Shown in pieces: positions 9,040 to 17,480 of a DNA stretch of 64,000 nucleotides (within the stretch, counting starts at the first letter, position 1; each line of letters begins with the position of its first letter). The notes under the pieces were generated by a model that had not been told where the DNA came from, did not search any database, and saw nothing but the letters and a program-made list of their open reading frames with translations. A program made the translations under genes and the position numbers. Source of the stretch: Mesorhizobium sp. M8A.F.Ca.ET.218.01.1.1 (lineage in GTDB: Bacteria > Pseudomonadota > Alphaproteobacteria > Rhizobiales > Rhizobiaceae); contig NZ_SRUZ01000001.1 in assembly GCF_004791165.1 (NCBI RefSeq), forward strand, positions 168,382 to 232,381, in the 5' to 3' direction.

Positions 9040-9821
9040 GCCAGGACCGTTTTTCCCTTGCCGGTCGTCGAGCGCTGGTCACCGGCGCCAGCTCCGGCAT
9101 CGGGCGCGCGGTTGCGATCGCCCTTGCCCAGCAGGGGGCCACGGTCGCGCTGCACCATTTCGGCGACGCCGCCGGAGCGCGCGACACGGCTGCGGCCATC
9201 GGTCTCGGCACCGTTGTGCACGAGGCCGATTTCACCGACAGCAGGGCAATGTCGGCCTTTGCGGACGAAGTCGGCAACGGCGCCATCGACATCCTGGTCT
9301 CGAACGGCGCGATCGAGCGACGCCGTGCCTGGGGCGAAGTCGACGAAGCGCATATCCAGGCACATGTCGCGGCCAACTTCACGGCCCTGTTCACCTTGGC
9401 CACGCGGCTGGTTCCAGCCATGGCAAAGCGCGGATGGGGGCGCGTGGTGGCGACCGGCAGCGTGATGGCGAGGCGGCCGCGCGCCGAAACGATCGTCTAC
9501 GCGTCGCTGAAGGCGGCGCAACTGACGGCGGTGCGCGCCATGGCGCGTGACGTCGCGCCTCATGGCGTCACCATGAATGTGGTGTCGCCCGGCGCGATCG
9601 AGACGGAGGCCACCGCCGAGCGGTACCGGGACGCCGCTTTCCGCCAGGCGGTTGCGGCGAAGATTCCCGCCGAACGCCACGGCCAGCCCGACGACGTCGT
9701 CGGCGCTTTCGTTTTCCTGTGCAGCGATGCGGCCCGCTACATCACCGGTGCCGACATCCCCGTCGATGGCGGTTGGACGATCGGTGACGCGCCCGGTGCC
9801 TTGCCAGGAGCGACAGCATGA
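9036..9821 (+). CDS. Short-chain dehydrogenase/reductase
   Basis: Classical SDR of 261 residues, with TGASSGIG near residue 18, a catalytic Ser in ATGSVMARR, YASLK near residue 158 and PVDGGWTIGD at the end. The NNAG motif reads SNGA. The start is a TTG overlapping the regulator's TGA (TTGA), since the cofactor-binding strand begins only about 13 residues later and no better start exists. It is the second SDR in the island; together with the one at 4897-5679 it could catalyse two successive oxidations, or an oxidation and a reduction, of the imported compound. Confidence 0.88.
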   Translation: MSQDRFSLAGRRALVTGASSGIGRAVAIALAQQGATVALHHFGDAAGARDTAAAIGLGTVVHEADFTDSRAMSAFADEVGNGAIDILVSNGAIERRRAWGEVDEAHIQAHVAANFTALFTLATRLVPAMAKRGWGRVVATGSVMARRPRAETIVYASLKAAQLTAVRAMARDVAPHGVTMNVVSPGAIETEATAERYRDAAFRQAVAAKIPAERHGQPDDVVGAFVFLCSDAARYITGADIPVDGGWTIGDAPGALPGATA

Positions 9822-9896
9822 CCACACGCCGCCGGCCGGGCCATTGATATCGCGCCCACAGTTGTTGAGTGACCATCAGCGTTTCGGGAGGAAATC

Positions 9897-11141
9897 ATGA
9901 AGACCGCAATCAAGCTCGCACTATCGGCCGTGGCGCTGTGCGCCCTATCGGCACAGTCGATGGCCCAGGAACTCCGGATGACGGTGTGGACCGGCAACGA
10001 GGCCCATCTCAAGATGCTGAACGGCATCGCCGCGGGTTTCATCGCCAAGCACCCGGGCGTCACGGTGAAGTTCGAGACCGTTCCGGTCGCCGACTATACG
10101 CAGAAGCTCACCTTCCAGGTCGCCGGCGGTAACGCCCCCGATATCGCCTGGATGATGGAAGATGCCGCACCGGCCTTCGAGAACGCCGGCCTACTCATGG
10201 ACATCGGCCCGACGCTGAAGGCGACCGAGGGATACAATTTCGAGGATTTCTCCGAGCCGGCGATGGCGCTCTGGCAAAAGGACGGCAAGGTCTACGGCAT
10301 GCCGTTCTCGACCTCGCCTTTCCTGATTTACTACAACAAGGACATGTTCGACAAAGCGGGTCTCGAAGATCCCAACCAGCTTGCCGCGAAGGGCGAGTGG
10401 AACATGCAGAAATTCCAGGAGGTCGCCAAGAAGGTCACCGACGCCAATCCCGGCAAATGGGGCTTCGAGTTCAAGGACGGCGAAGGCTATGCATCGCGCA
10501 TGACGCACGCCTTGCTGCCACCCGTGCGCGCCTATGGCGGCGATCTGTGGGCCAACGGCCAGTGCGGCCTGGATAAGCCGGAAGCGGTGGCCGCCGTCAA
10601 GCAGCTCCACGACATGGTGTTCAAGGACAAGTCGATCGTGCCGCCGGGGGAACAGGGCGACTATTTCTCCGGCAATTCGGCGATGACCGTGAACCAGATT
10701 TCGCGAGCCTCGAAGATGCCCGAGGCGGGTTTCAAATGGGGCATCGCTCCGCTGCCTTCGGGACCTGCCGGCGAGGCTCCGGTCATCGGCCAGGCCGCGC
10801 TGACCGTCTTTGCATCGGGCAAGAACACGGAGCTCGCCGCCCAGTTGGTCGCCGAGATGACCAGCAGGGACAATGTGGCTGTCATGGCGCAGTTCTTCCC
10901 GCCGGCCCGCAAGAGCGTTCTGGAGAGCAACGCCTTTGTCAATTCCAACAAGCTGATCCCGCCGGAACAGATGAAGAGCGTGGCCGCTGCGATCGTCAAC
11001 GGCCGCGTCCATCCCTCGCATGAGCATGTGCCGCAGATCTTCGCGGCGATGGCGCCGCGCGTCGACGCGTTGTGGCGGGCCGACGCCAATGTCGAAGACG
11101 CGCTGAAGGGCGTCTGCGCAGCCATCCAGCCGCTGCTCTGA
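9897..11141 (+). CDS. Sugar ABC transporter substrate-binding protein
   Basis: Periplasmic binding protein of the CUT1 (family 1 extracellular solute-binding) type, 414 residues. A Sec signal (MKTAIKLALSAVALCALSAQ, cleavage probably after SMA) precedes the mature protein. Visible family features are FIAKHPGVTVKFETVPVADY, GNAPDIAWMMEDA and YGMPFSTSPFLIYYNKDMF. A strong ribosome-binding site (GGGAGGAAA) sits just before the ATG. Two permeases and an ATPase follow in order, making a complete importer for a mono- or oligosaccharide or a polyol; the exact ligand is not readable. Confidence 0.93.
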   Translation: MKTAIKLALSAVALCALSAQSMAQELRMTVWTGNEAHLKMLNGIAAGFIAKHPGVTVKFETVPVADYTQKLTFQVAGGNAPDIAWMMEDAAPAFENAGLLMDIGPTLKATEGYNFEDFSEPAMALWQKDGKVYGMPFSTSPFLIYYNKDMFDKAGLEDPNQLAAKGEWNMQKFQEVAKKVTDANPGKWGFEFKDGEGYASRMTHALLPPVRAYGGDLWANGQCGLDKPEAVAAVKQLHDMVFKDKSIVPPGEQGDYFSGNSAMTVNQISRASKMPEAGFKWGIAPLPSGPAGEAPVIGQAALTVFASGKNTELAAQLVAEMTSRDNVAVMAQFFPPARKSVLESNAFVNSNKLIPPEQMKSVAAAIVNGRVHPSHEHVPQIFAAMAPRVDALWRADANVEDALKGVCAAIQPLL

Positions 11142-11156
11142 CAGGGGCTCCGCTTC

Positions 11157-12086
11157 GTGGCCGGCAAGGCATTCCGGGACAATGCGGCGCGCGCTGCGGG
11201 CGCGCCGTGGTTGACCTTGAAGACCAGGGAAATGCTTGAAGCGTGGCTGTTCGTCAGCCCGACACTGATCGGCTTCCTGATCTTCTTCCTCGGCCCGCTG
11301 GTCGCCATTTTCTACTATTCGACGACCGAGTGGAACCTGCTCAGCCAGCAGGCGACGTTCGTCGGGCTCCGCAATTTCCACAACGTCCTGCTGGAGAATC
11401 CCGACTTCTGGCATGTCGTGCGCAATTCCGTGATCTTCGCGCTGGGGCTCGTGCCCCTGAACATGGCACTGGCGCTCTCGCTTGCGCTGGCGCTGTCGCG
11501 GCCGTTCTTCGGCGTCGTCTTCTTTCGCACGGTATTCTTCGCGCCGGTGGTCACGTCGGCGATTGCCTGGGCGATCGTCTGGAAATTCATGCTGCAAGGT
11601 GAAGGCGGCGCCGTGAACCAGATGCTGGCCTGGATCGGCATAAACGGTCCGAACTGGCTGCGCGAGCCCAACTGGGCGATGGCGGCGGTCATCGTCACCC
11701 GCGTCATCAAGATGGTCGGGCTCAACATGATCCTCTACATCGCGGCGCTGCAGTCGATACCGCGCGACTACGAGGAAGCGGCGACGCTGGAAGGCGCTTC
11801 GCGCTGGCAGGTCTTCCGCATGATCACCTGGCCGCTGCTTGCGCCAACGACGCTCGTCATCATGGTTCTGACGACGATCGGGTCGTTCAAGGTGTTCGAC
11901 CACATCTACCAGATGACCGGCGGCGGCCCGGAAAACGGCACGCTGGTACTGGCGTTCTACATCTACCAGCAGGGCTTCAAATTCTTCAACGTCGGCTACG
12001 CGGCCGCACTGGCGCTGATCATGTTCGTCATCGTCATGGCGCTGACCCTGGTGCAGGTGATGCTGCGGCGGAGGGATATGGAGTGA
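11157..12086 (+). CDS. Sugar ABC transporter permease, MalF type
   Basis: Inner-membrane permease of 309 residues with about six helices. It carries the cytoplasmic coupling loop EEAATLEGASRWQVFRMI, the EAA motif that contacts the ATPase. The start is a GTG at 11157, 15 bp after the binding-protein stop; the first helix begins near residue 30 (LEAWLFVSPTLIGFLIFF). The gene overlaps the next permease by GTGA, so translation is coupled. It forms the translocation pore as a heterodimer with the following gene product. Confidence 0.93.
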   Translation: MAGKAFRDNAARAAGAPWLTLKTREMLEAWLFVSPTLIGFLIFFLGPLVAIFYYSTTEWNLLSQQATFVGLRNFHNVLLENPDFWHVVRNSVIFALGLVPLNMALALSLALALSRPFFGVVFFRTVFFAPVVTSAIAWAIVWKFMLQGEGGAVNQMLAWIGINGPNWLREPNWAMAAVIVTRVIKMVGLNMILYIAALQSIPRDYEEAATLEGASRWQVFRMITWPLLAPTTLVIMVLTTIGSFKVFDHIYQMTGGGPENGTLVLAFYIYQQGFKFFNVGYAAALALIMFVIVMALTLVQVMLRRRDME

Positions 12087-12925
12087 CCGCGCGCCGGACC
12101 GAGATCCTCTATCGTATCTGCTGGACCGTGGCCCTGCTGCTGCTGGCGGTGCCCTTCGTGTTCCCGTTCCTGTGGATGATTTCCGGTGGCTTCAAGAGCA
12201 CCACCGAAATCTTCGGCACGCCGACCTTGATCCCGCGCATCTGGCGCTTCGAGAATTTTGTCGAAGTGTTCACCTATCAGCCCTTCGCGCGGCAGTATTT
12301 CAACTCGCTCTACATTGCCGCGACGGTGACGGTGCTGACCCTGTTCATCGCCTCGCTGGCAGGCTATGCGCTGGCGCGCATCCGTTTTGCGGGTGCGGGT
12401 CTTTTGATGCTGTTCCTGGTGATGGCGCTGATGGTGCCGGAGGAGGTCACCATCATCCCGAACTTCTTCCTGATCCGCGCCATGGGCCTGATCGACACGC
12501 ACTGGCCGCTCGTCCTGCTGCCGGTCTTCGGCCCGCAGGGCGTGGTGGCGACGTTCCTGATGCGCCAGTTCTTCCTGGCGCTGCCCAAGGAACTCGAGGA
12601 TGCCGGCAAGATGGATGGACTATCGCGCTTCGGCGTCTGGTTGAAGATCGCGCTGCCCATGTCGCGGCCGGCGCTTGCCGCGGTCGCGATCATCACTTTC
12701 CTGCATTCGTGGAACCTGTTCCTCGAACCGCTGATCTTCCTCAGCTCGCTGGAGAAGTTCACGCTGCCGCTGGCGCTGTCCAATTTCAACGACAGCTACG
12801 GCCTGCCCCTGTGGAACCTGCAACTGGCGGCGACGAGCCTGGCGGTGGTTCCCATCCTCATCATCTATCTGATCGCCCAGCGCCAGATCATCGAGAGCTT
12901 CGCCCTCTCCGGCGTCAAGGGATAA
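12083..12925 (+). CDS. Sugar ABC transporter permease, MalG type
   Basis: Second permease of the importer, 280 residues, six predicted helices. The coupling loop reads KELEDAGKMDGLSRFGVWLK, with Glu-Asp-Ala in the EAA position, and the protein ends QIIESFALSGVKG, a typical MalG-like tail that reaches the ATPase. The start is a GTG overlapping the upstream TGA. Nine bases separate its stop from the ATPase start. Confidence 0.93.
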   Translation: MTARRTEILYRICWTVALLLLAVPFVFPFLWMISGGFKSTTEIFGTPTLIPRIWRFENFVEVFTYQPFARQYFNSLYIAATVTVLTLFIASLAGYALARIRFAGAGLLMLFLVMALMVPEEVTIIPNFFLIRAMGLIDTHWPLVLLPVFGPQGVVATFLMRQFFLALPKELEDAGKMDGLSRFGVWLKIALPMSRPALAAVAIITFLHSWNLFLEPLIFLSSLEKFTLPLALSNFNDSYGLPLWNLQLAATSLAVVPILIIYLIAQRQIIESFALSGVKG

Positions 12926-12933
12926 GGGACGTC

Positions 12934-13959
12934 ATGACAAAGGTTCTGCTCAAGGACATCCGCAAGAATTTCGGTACTGTCGAGGTCATCCGCGGCGTCG
13001 ACCTCGAGATCGAGGATGGCGAGTTCGTGGTCTTCGTCGGTCCGTCGGGATGCGGGAAGTCGACGCTGCTGCGGCTGATCTCCGGCCTTGAGCATATCAG
13101 CGACGGCGAACTCCACATTGGCGGCCGCCTGGTCAACGAGGTGCCGGCGGCCAGGCGCGGCGTGGCCATGGTGTTCCAGTCCTACGCGCTCTATCCGCAC
13201 CTGACGGTCCGCGACAACATGGGTTTCGGTCTCAAGGTCCGCAAAGTGCCGGCCAGTGAACGCGCCCGCCGCGTCTCTGAAGCCGCCGCGACGCTGAAGC
13301 TCGAACCGTTGCTCGACCGTTTCCCGCGTCAGTTGTCGGGCGGACAGCGCCAGCGCGTGGCCATCGGCCGGGCCATCGTCGGCAATCCGGACGTCTTCCT
13401 TTTCGACGAGCCGCTCTCGAACCTCGATGCCGAACTGCGTGTCCACATGCGCTCCGAGATCGCGGCGTTGCACCAACGCCTGTCGACGACGATGATCTAT
13501 GTGACCCACGACCAGATCGAGGCCATGACGCTTGCCGACAAGATCGTGGTGTTGCGCGACGGCAGGATCGAACAGGTCGGCTCGCCCCGCGACCTCTACG
13601 ACAGCCCGCGGACCATCTTCGTCGCTCAGTTCATCGGCAGCCCCAAGATGAACATTCTGCCACTTGCCGACGGACAGCCGATCGCGCTTGGCGCGTCGGT
13701 CCCCGCGACGGCCACGTCGGTCGGCATTCGACCCGAGCACCTGTCGCTGGGCCAGCCCTCGAACAGCACGTTGCGCGGCAAGGTAGGGCTGGCGGAATAT
13801 ACCGGCGCCGTCACGCTGCTCCATGTCGCGCTGGATGGGGGCCAGACCTGCCTCGTCATCCACAATCAAGGACCGGCGCCCGAAACCGGCGCCGAGGTCG
13901 GCCTGCGGGCCGAACCCGGACATCTGCATTTCTTCGACAAGGAAGGACGGGCGGTCTGA
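12934..13959 (+). CDS. Sugar ABC transporter ATP-binding protein, UgpC/MalK type
   Basis: Cytoplasmic ATPase of 341 residues energising the importer. It shows Walker A GPSGCGKST near residue 36, Q-loop VFQSYALYPHLTV, signature LSGGQRQRVAIGRAI, Walker B VFLFDEPLSNLDAELR and H-loop YVTHDQIEAMT. A C-terminal TOBE domain with SVGIRPEHLSLG follows, as in MalK/UgpC proteins of CUT1 systems. The open frame extends 254 codons further upstream, but that part is antisense-like material inside the permease gene. ATG at 12934 is the right start. Last gene of the plus operon. Confidence 0.95.
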   Translation: MTKVLLKDIRKNFGTVEVIRGVDLEIEDGEFVVFVGPSGCGKSTLLRLISGLEHISDGELHIGGRLVNEVPAARRGVAMVFQSYALYPHLTVRDNMGFGLKVRKVPASERARRVSEAAATLKLEPLLDRFPRQLSGGQRQRVAIGRAIVGNPDVFLFDEPLSNLDAELRVHMRSEIAALHQRLSTTMIYVTHDQIEAMTLADKIVVLRDGRIEQVGSPRDLYDSPRTIFVAQFIGSPKMNILPLADGQPIALGASVPATATSVGIRPEHLSLGQPSNSTLRGKVGLAEYTGAVTLLHVALDGGQTCLVIHNQGPAPETGAEVGLRAEPGHLHFFDKEGRAV

Positions 13960-14012
13960 TATCTGCCGCGCGATCAAGCAGCGCGACGCTCCTGCGATCC
14001 GTGCCTTACGAT

Positions 14013-16082
14013 CTATCCCGCCGCCAGCGCCGTGACTTCCCGCCGAAACGGCAATGCGTCGCCGATGTCGGGTTCGTCCAGCTCGCGGGCGAAGCGGTGG
14101 CCGGCATAGGTTGCCCATGCGATGGGCCCCGGTGCTTCGGCGTCGCCGATGACCTTGACCGAACGGATGCCATTGTCGGCCCACTCGTTTTCCCGGACCT
14201 TGAGATCGCGCCAAACGGCGTCGTCCTGATTGCGAGAGGTGACCAGGACGACGGCGTCCGCCGCCAGATTCTGCGTTGCGCCGGTGTAGACGCAAGCCGT
14301 CACGACACCGCCTGAAGCGACACTCACGACGCTCCTGTTGAGCACGATATCGACCCCGAGCTCCGCCAGGCGGCGGTGGATGGCCCCCTGCTCCAGCGTG
14401 TTGCGGGTCCAGTCCGAGACATAGGCCGATGGCGTCACCAAGGTCACCTTCGTTCCCTGACGGGCCATCAGCTCGGCGAGTACGCCGCCCATGTAGTAGT
14501 GGTCGTCGTCGAACAGCACGACCTTGCCGCCTGGTACCTTGCCGGCCATCAGATCATCGGGCGTATGAACCGACATCGCGGCGTCGATCGGCATCGGCAC
14601 GACATGGGCACGCGCGACGCCATCGCGGCGCCAGGTCGATCCGGTGGCGATGGCGACGTTCTGGAAGCCGAAGGACAGGATGTCATCCGCCGTCAGCCGG
14701 CTTTCGAAATAGATGTCGACATCAGGCATCTGGCCGAGCTGATGCTGCCGATAGTCGCGCACCCTGCCCCAGGCGGACAGGCCTGGAAGTTTGCTTTCGC
14801 GCGCCACGCGCCCGCCAAGCTCGGTACCTGCTTCCGCGATGGCCACCTTGTAGCCGCGCATGCCGAGCGCACGCGCGGCCTCCAGTCCGGCAGGCCCGGC
14901 GCCGACGATCAGCACGCTGTCGCTGTCGCCCTTGGCCTGCATGCGCTCCGGATGCCAACCCTTGCGCCATTCCTCCATGAAGGTCGGGTTTTGCGTGCAG
15001 CGCGAGATCGACATGGTCATGTCGCCGGTGATGCAGATGTTGCAGCCAATGCATTCGCGGATGTCCTCGATGCGGCCCTCCTCGACCTTCCTCGGCAGGA
15101 AGGGATCGGCGATCGACGGGCGGGCGCAACCGATGAAGTCGAGCGTGCCTGACCTGATCATTCTCACCATCACGTCGGGCGAGGTGAAGCGGCCGACGCC
15201 GACGACCGGCTTCGAGGTCAGCTTCTTGATGCCCGACACCAGGTTTTCCTGCGCCGCCTCTTCCTTGAAGCGCGACGGGCCGGAGCAATCCTCCCAGGCG
15301 CCGTGCGCGAGATCCCACAGATCGGGCAGGTCGGCATGCATCTCGATCATGTCGCGGACTTCCGAATTGGCAAAGCCGAGCTCGCCGATCATCTCGTCCA
15401 GCGACAGCCTGAGCGTCAGGCCGCAGGTGTCGCCGATCGCGTCGCGCCCTTCCTCGATCAGCTCGCGCATCAGCCGCGAACGGTTTTCCAGCGAGCCGCC
15501 ATATTCGTCGCCGCGCTGGTTGGTGGCCGTCGACAGGAAATGCTGGATGATGCCGAAACCGTGCGCGCCATAGAGGCACACCAGGTCGAAACCCGCCTGC
15601 TTCGCGCGTTTGAAGGCATTGCGGTGCCAGCGACGCAGGTCGCGGATGTCCTGCTTGTCCATGGCGCGTGCCTGCACCGGATCGTTGGTGAAGGTGCGGA
15701 TCGGCAGGGCCGACGGCCCTCGCGGCACCTCCTTGGTGTAGAGGTTGGGACCGTTGATCCCGGAATAGGCGAGCTGGATGCCGGCCAGCGCGCCGTGCTC
15801 GTGCATGGCTCTCGCCATCTTGGCCAAGGCCGGAATGTCGGCGTCGTCCCATAGCCGCAATTCGATGAAGGGCGTGATCTCGGAAGTGTGGTGCATCTCC
15901 GTCTGCTCGGTGAAGATGACGCCCCATCCGCCTTCCGACTTGATGCGGCGCATCTCGGCCGCGGCCGACGGATCTCGATAGCCGCCGCCATTACAATGCG
16001 GAACCTGATAGAAACGGTTCTTGGCCGTTACCGGACCTATCTTCATCGGCTCGAACAGGATGTCGTAGCGTTGGTCGCGCAT
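14013..16082 (-). CDS. Trimethylamine dehydrogenase-like FMN/4Fe-4S oxidoreductase
   Basis: A 689-residue iron-sulphur flavoprotein of the Old Yellow Enzyme/TMADH/2,4-dienoyl-CoA reductase family. An N-terminal TIM barrel is followed by a 4Fe-4S motif (CIGCNIC, 11 residues, Cys; then TQNPT) and two nucleotide-binding domains (VLIVGAGPAGLEAARALG). Cys30 in RFYQVPHCNGGG matches the cysteine that covalently holds FMN in TMADH, and YGAH at 171-174 matches its Tyr-His pair. From memory of the TMADH sequence, Tyr60 is Gln here and the bowl Trp after the cluster is absent, so the substrate is probably not trimethylamine. Relatives demethylate dimethylamine, N-methylproline or dimethylglycine. GGAGGAAG precedes the chosen ATG. 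Confidence 0.88.
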   Translation of the reverse strand: MRDQRYDILFEPMKIGPVTAKNRFYQVPHCNGGGYRDPSAAAEMRRIKSEGGWGVIFTEQTEMHHTSEITPFIELRLWDDADIPALAKMARAMHEHGALAGIQLAYSGINGPNLYTKEVPRGPSALPIRTFTNDPVQARAMDKQDIRDLRRWHRNAFKRAKQAGFDLVCLYGAHGFGIIQHFLSTATNQRGDEYGGSLENRSRLMRELIEEGRDAIGDTCGLTLRLSLDEMIGELGFANSEVRDMIEMHADLPDLWDLAHGAWEDCSGPSRFKEEAAQENLVSGIKKLTSKPVVGVGRFTSPDVMVRMIRSGTLDFIGCARPSIADPFLPRKVEEGRIEDIRECIGCNICITGDMTMSISRCTQNPTFMEEWRKGWHPERMQAKGDSDSVLIVGAGPAGLEAARALGMRGYKVAIAEAGTELGGRVARESKLPGLSAWGRVRDYRQHQLGQMPDVDIYFESRLTADDILSFGFQNVAIATGSTWRRDGVARAHVVPMPIDAAMSVHTPDDLMAGKVPGGKVVLFDDDHYYMGGVLAELMARQGTKVTLVTPSAYVSDWTRNTLEQGAIHRRLAELGVDIVLNRSVVSVASGGVVTACVYTGATQNLAADAVVLVTSRNQDDAVWRDLKVRENEWADNGIRSVKVIGDAEAPGPIAWATYAGHRFARELDEPDIGDALPFRREVTALAAG

Positions 16083-16177
16083 GGTGCTTCCTCCGTGCCG
16101 GCCCGGCACTGCCGGTCCCGCCGAGACTACTCATAGATTGGAGCCGGCGCGGGAAAACTACGGATTTCTTCTGCGCC

Positions 16178-16217
16178 GATTAGGACGCGCCTAATCGCGC
16201 GCGCCGGCGCGGATTAG
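16178..16217. promoter_or_regulatory. LysR-type operator candidate
   Basis: GATTAGG, five bases, CCTAATC forms a perfect inverted repeat at 16178-16196, containing the T-N11-A form expected of LysR boxes. A third GATTAG half-site follows at 16212-16217. It lies between the divergent TMADH-like and M20 deacylase genes; the nearby LysR gene (17481-18416) is the obvious candidate regulator. Confidence 0.5.
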
Positions 16218-16307
16218 TCTGTGTTGAACCGGGGCTGAGCGAAATGCGACTTCAGGGCATTGGCGGCATGGTGCTAGACAGCCAGGACCTCACAGCGAGA
16301 CTGGAAC

Positions 16308-17465
16308 ATGGACAGTATCAGGATACTCGAAAGGCTGATTGCATTCCCGACGGTGAGCCGCGACTCGAACCTCGACCTGATCGGCTATGTGACCGACTTG
16401 CTCGAAGCGAACGGCGTTGCCTGCCAGATCGTCCGCAGCGCGGACGGACACAAGGCCAACCTCTTTGCCACCATCGGCCCGGCCGACCGGCCCGGTGTCA
16501 TGCTGTCGGGCCACACCGACGTCGTTCCCGTCGACGGCCAGAACTGGACGCTGCCGCCGTTCGAAATGACCGAGCATGACGGCAAGCTTTATGGACGCGG
16601 CGCTGCGGACATGAAGGGTTTTGTGGCCTGCGCGCTCGCGGCCTGCGTCAAGGCCTCCAAGATGGCGCTTCGGACGCCGCTGCATCTGGCGCTCTCCTAT
16701 GACGAGGAAGTCGGCTGCCTGGGCGTGCGCGACCTGATCGAAATGCTGAGCGCGGCGCCGCAACGCCCGCTGCTGTGCATCGTCGGCGAGCCAACCAACA
16801 TGCAGGTGGCGACCGGGCACAAGGGCAAGCTTGCCGCTCGCGCCATCTGCAGGGGACGCGAAGGCCATTCGGCGCTCGCCCCACTGGCGCTCAATGCCAT
16901 CCATCTCGGCTGCGATTTCGTGCGCGCCTTGCGCGACGAACAGGAGCGGCTGGCCCGCGACGGCGCCCGCGACGGCGACTACGACATTCCCTACACGACG
17001 GTGCATGTCGGCAAGATCAATGCCGGCGTCGCGCTCAACATCGTGCCCAACCTGTGCCAGGTCGATTTCGAGATCCGCAACGTTGCCGCCGACAATGCCG
17101 CCGGCATTCTCGACAGGCTGCGCATTGCTGCGGCGCGCATCGCTGAGGACGCGGCTTCGATCGCGGCCGAGGCCGCGATCGAAATCGAGATCACCAATAC
17201 CTATCCGGGCCTCGACACGCCGGCCGCATCGGCGGCGGTGGCTTTCGTCAAATCGCTGACTGGTGCCAACGACACGATGAAAGTCGCGTTCGGCACGGAA
17301 GGCGGCTTGTTCAGCCGCGATCTCGGCACGCCTGCCGTCGTCTGCGGGCCGGGCTCGATGGCGCAGGGACACAAGCCGGATGAATTTGTCAGCGTCGAAC
17401 AGCTGCGGCGTTGCGACGGGATGCTGGACAGATTGCTGGAACGGCTCACGGACGGCTGGCCGTGA
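16308..17465 (+). CDS. M20 family deacylase, acetylornithine deacetylase-like
   Basis: Metal-dependent amidohydrolase of 385 residues. The metal ligands appear in order: His in LSGHTDVVPV, Asp in LYGRGAADMKGF, the catalytic Glu pair in LSYDEEVGC, Glu/Pro in VGEPTNM, and a final His in AQGHKPDEFV. The dimerisation/lid domain lies around residues 175-290 (GREGHSALAP, GVALNIVPNLCQVDFEIR). This is closest to ArgE/DapE/N-acetylcitrulline deacetylase relatives. In this catabolic cluster it more likely removes an acyl group from an imported or oxidised amino-acid derivative than works in arginine synthesis. Divergent from the TMADH-like gene across the candidate LysR operator. Confidence 0.88.
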   Translation: MDSIRILERLIAFPTVSRDSNLDLIGYVTDLLEANGVACQIVRSADGHKANLFATIGPADRPGVMLSGHTDVVPVDGQNWTLPPFEMTEHDGKLYGRGAADMKGFVACALAACVKASKMALRTPLHLALSYDEEVGCLGVRDLIEMLSAAPQRPLLCIVGEPTNMQVATGHKGKLAARAICRGREGHSALAPLALNAIHLGCDFVRALRDEQERLARDGARDGDYDIPYTTVHVGKINAGVALNIVPNLCQVDFEIRNVAADNAAGILDRLRIAAARIAEDAASIAAEAAIEIEITNTYPGLDTPAASAAVAFVKSLTGANDTMKVAFGTEGGLFSRDLGTPAVVCGPGSMAQGHKPDEFVSVEQLRRCDGMLDRLLERLTDGWP

Positions 17466-17480
17466 TGCGAATGGCAGCCC

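Noticed and set aside
12172..12933. Upstream extension of the sugar importer ATPase frame by 254 codons
   Set aside because: It lies wholly inside the second permease gene in another frame; the ATPase domain starts at 12934 with a normal N-terminus.
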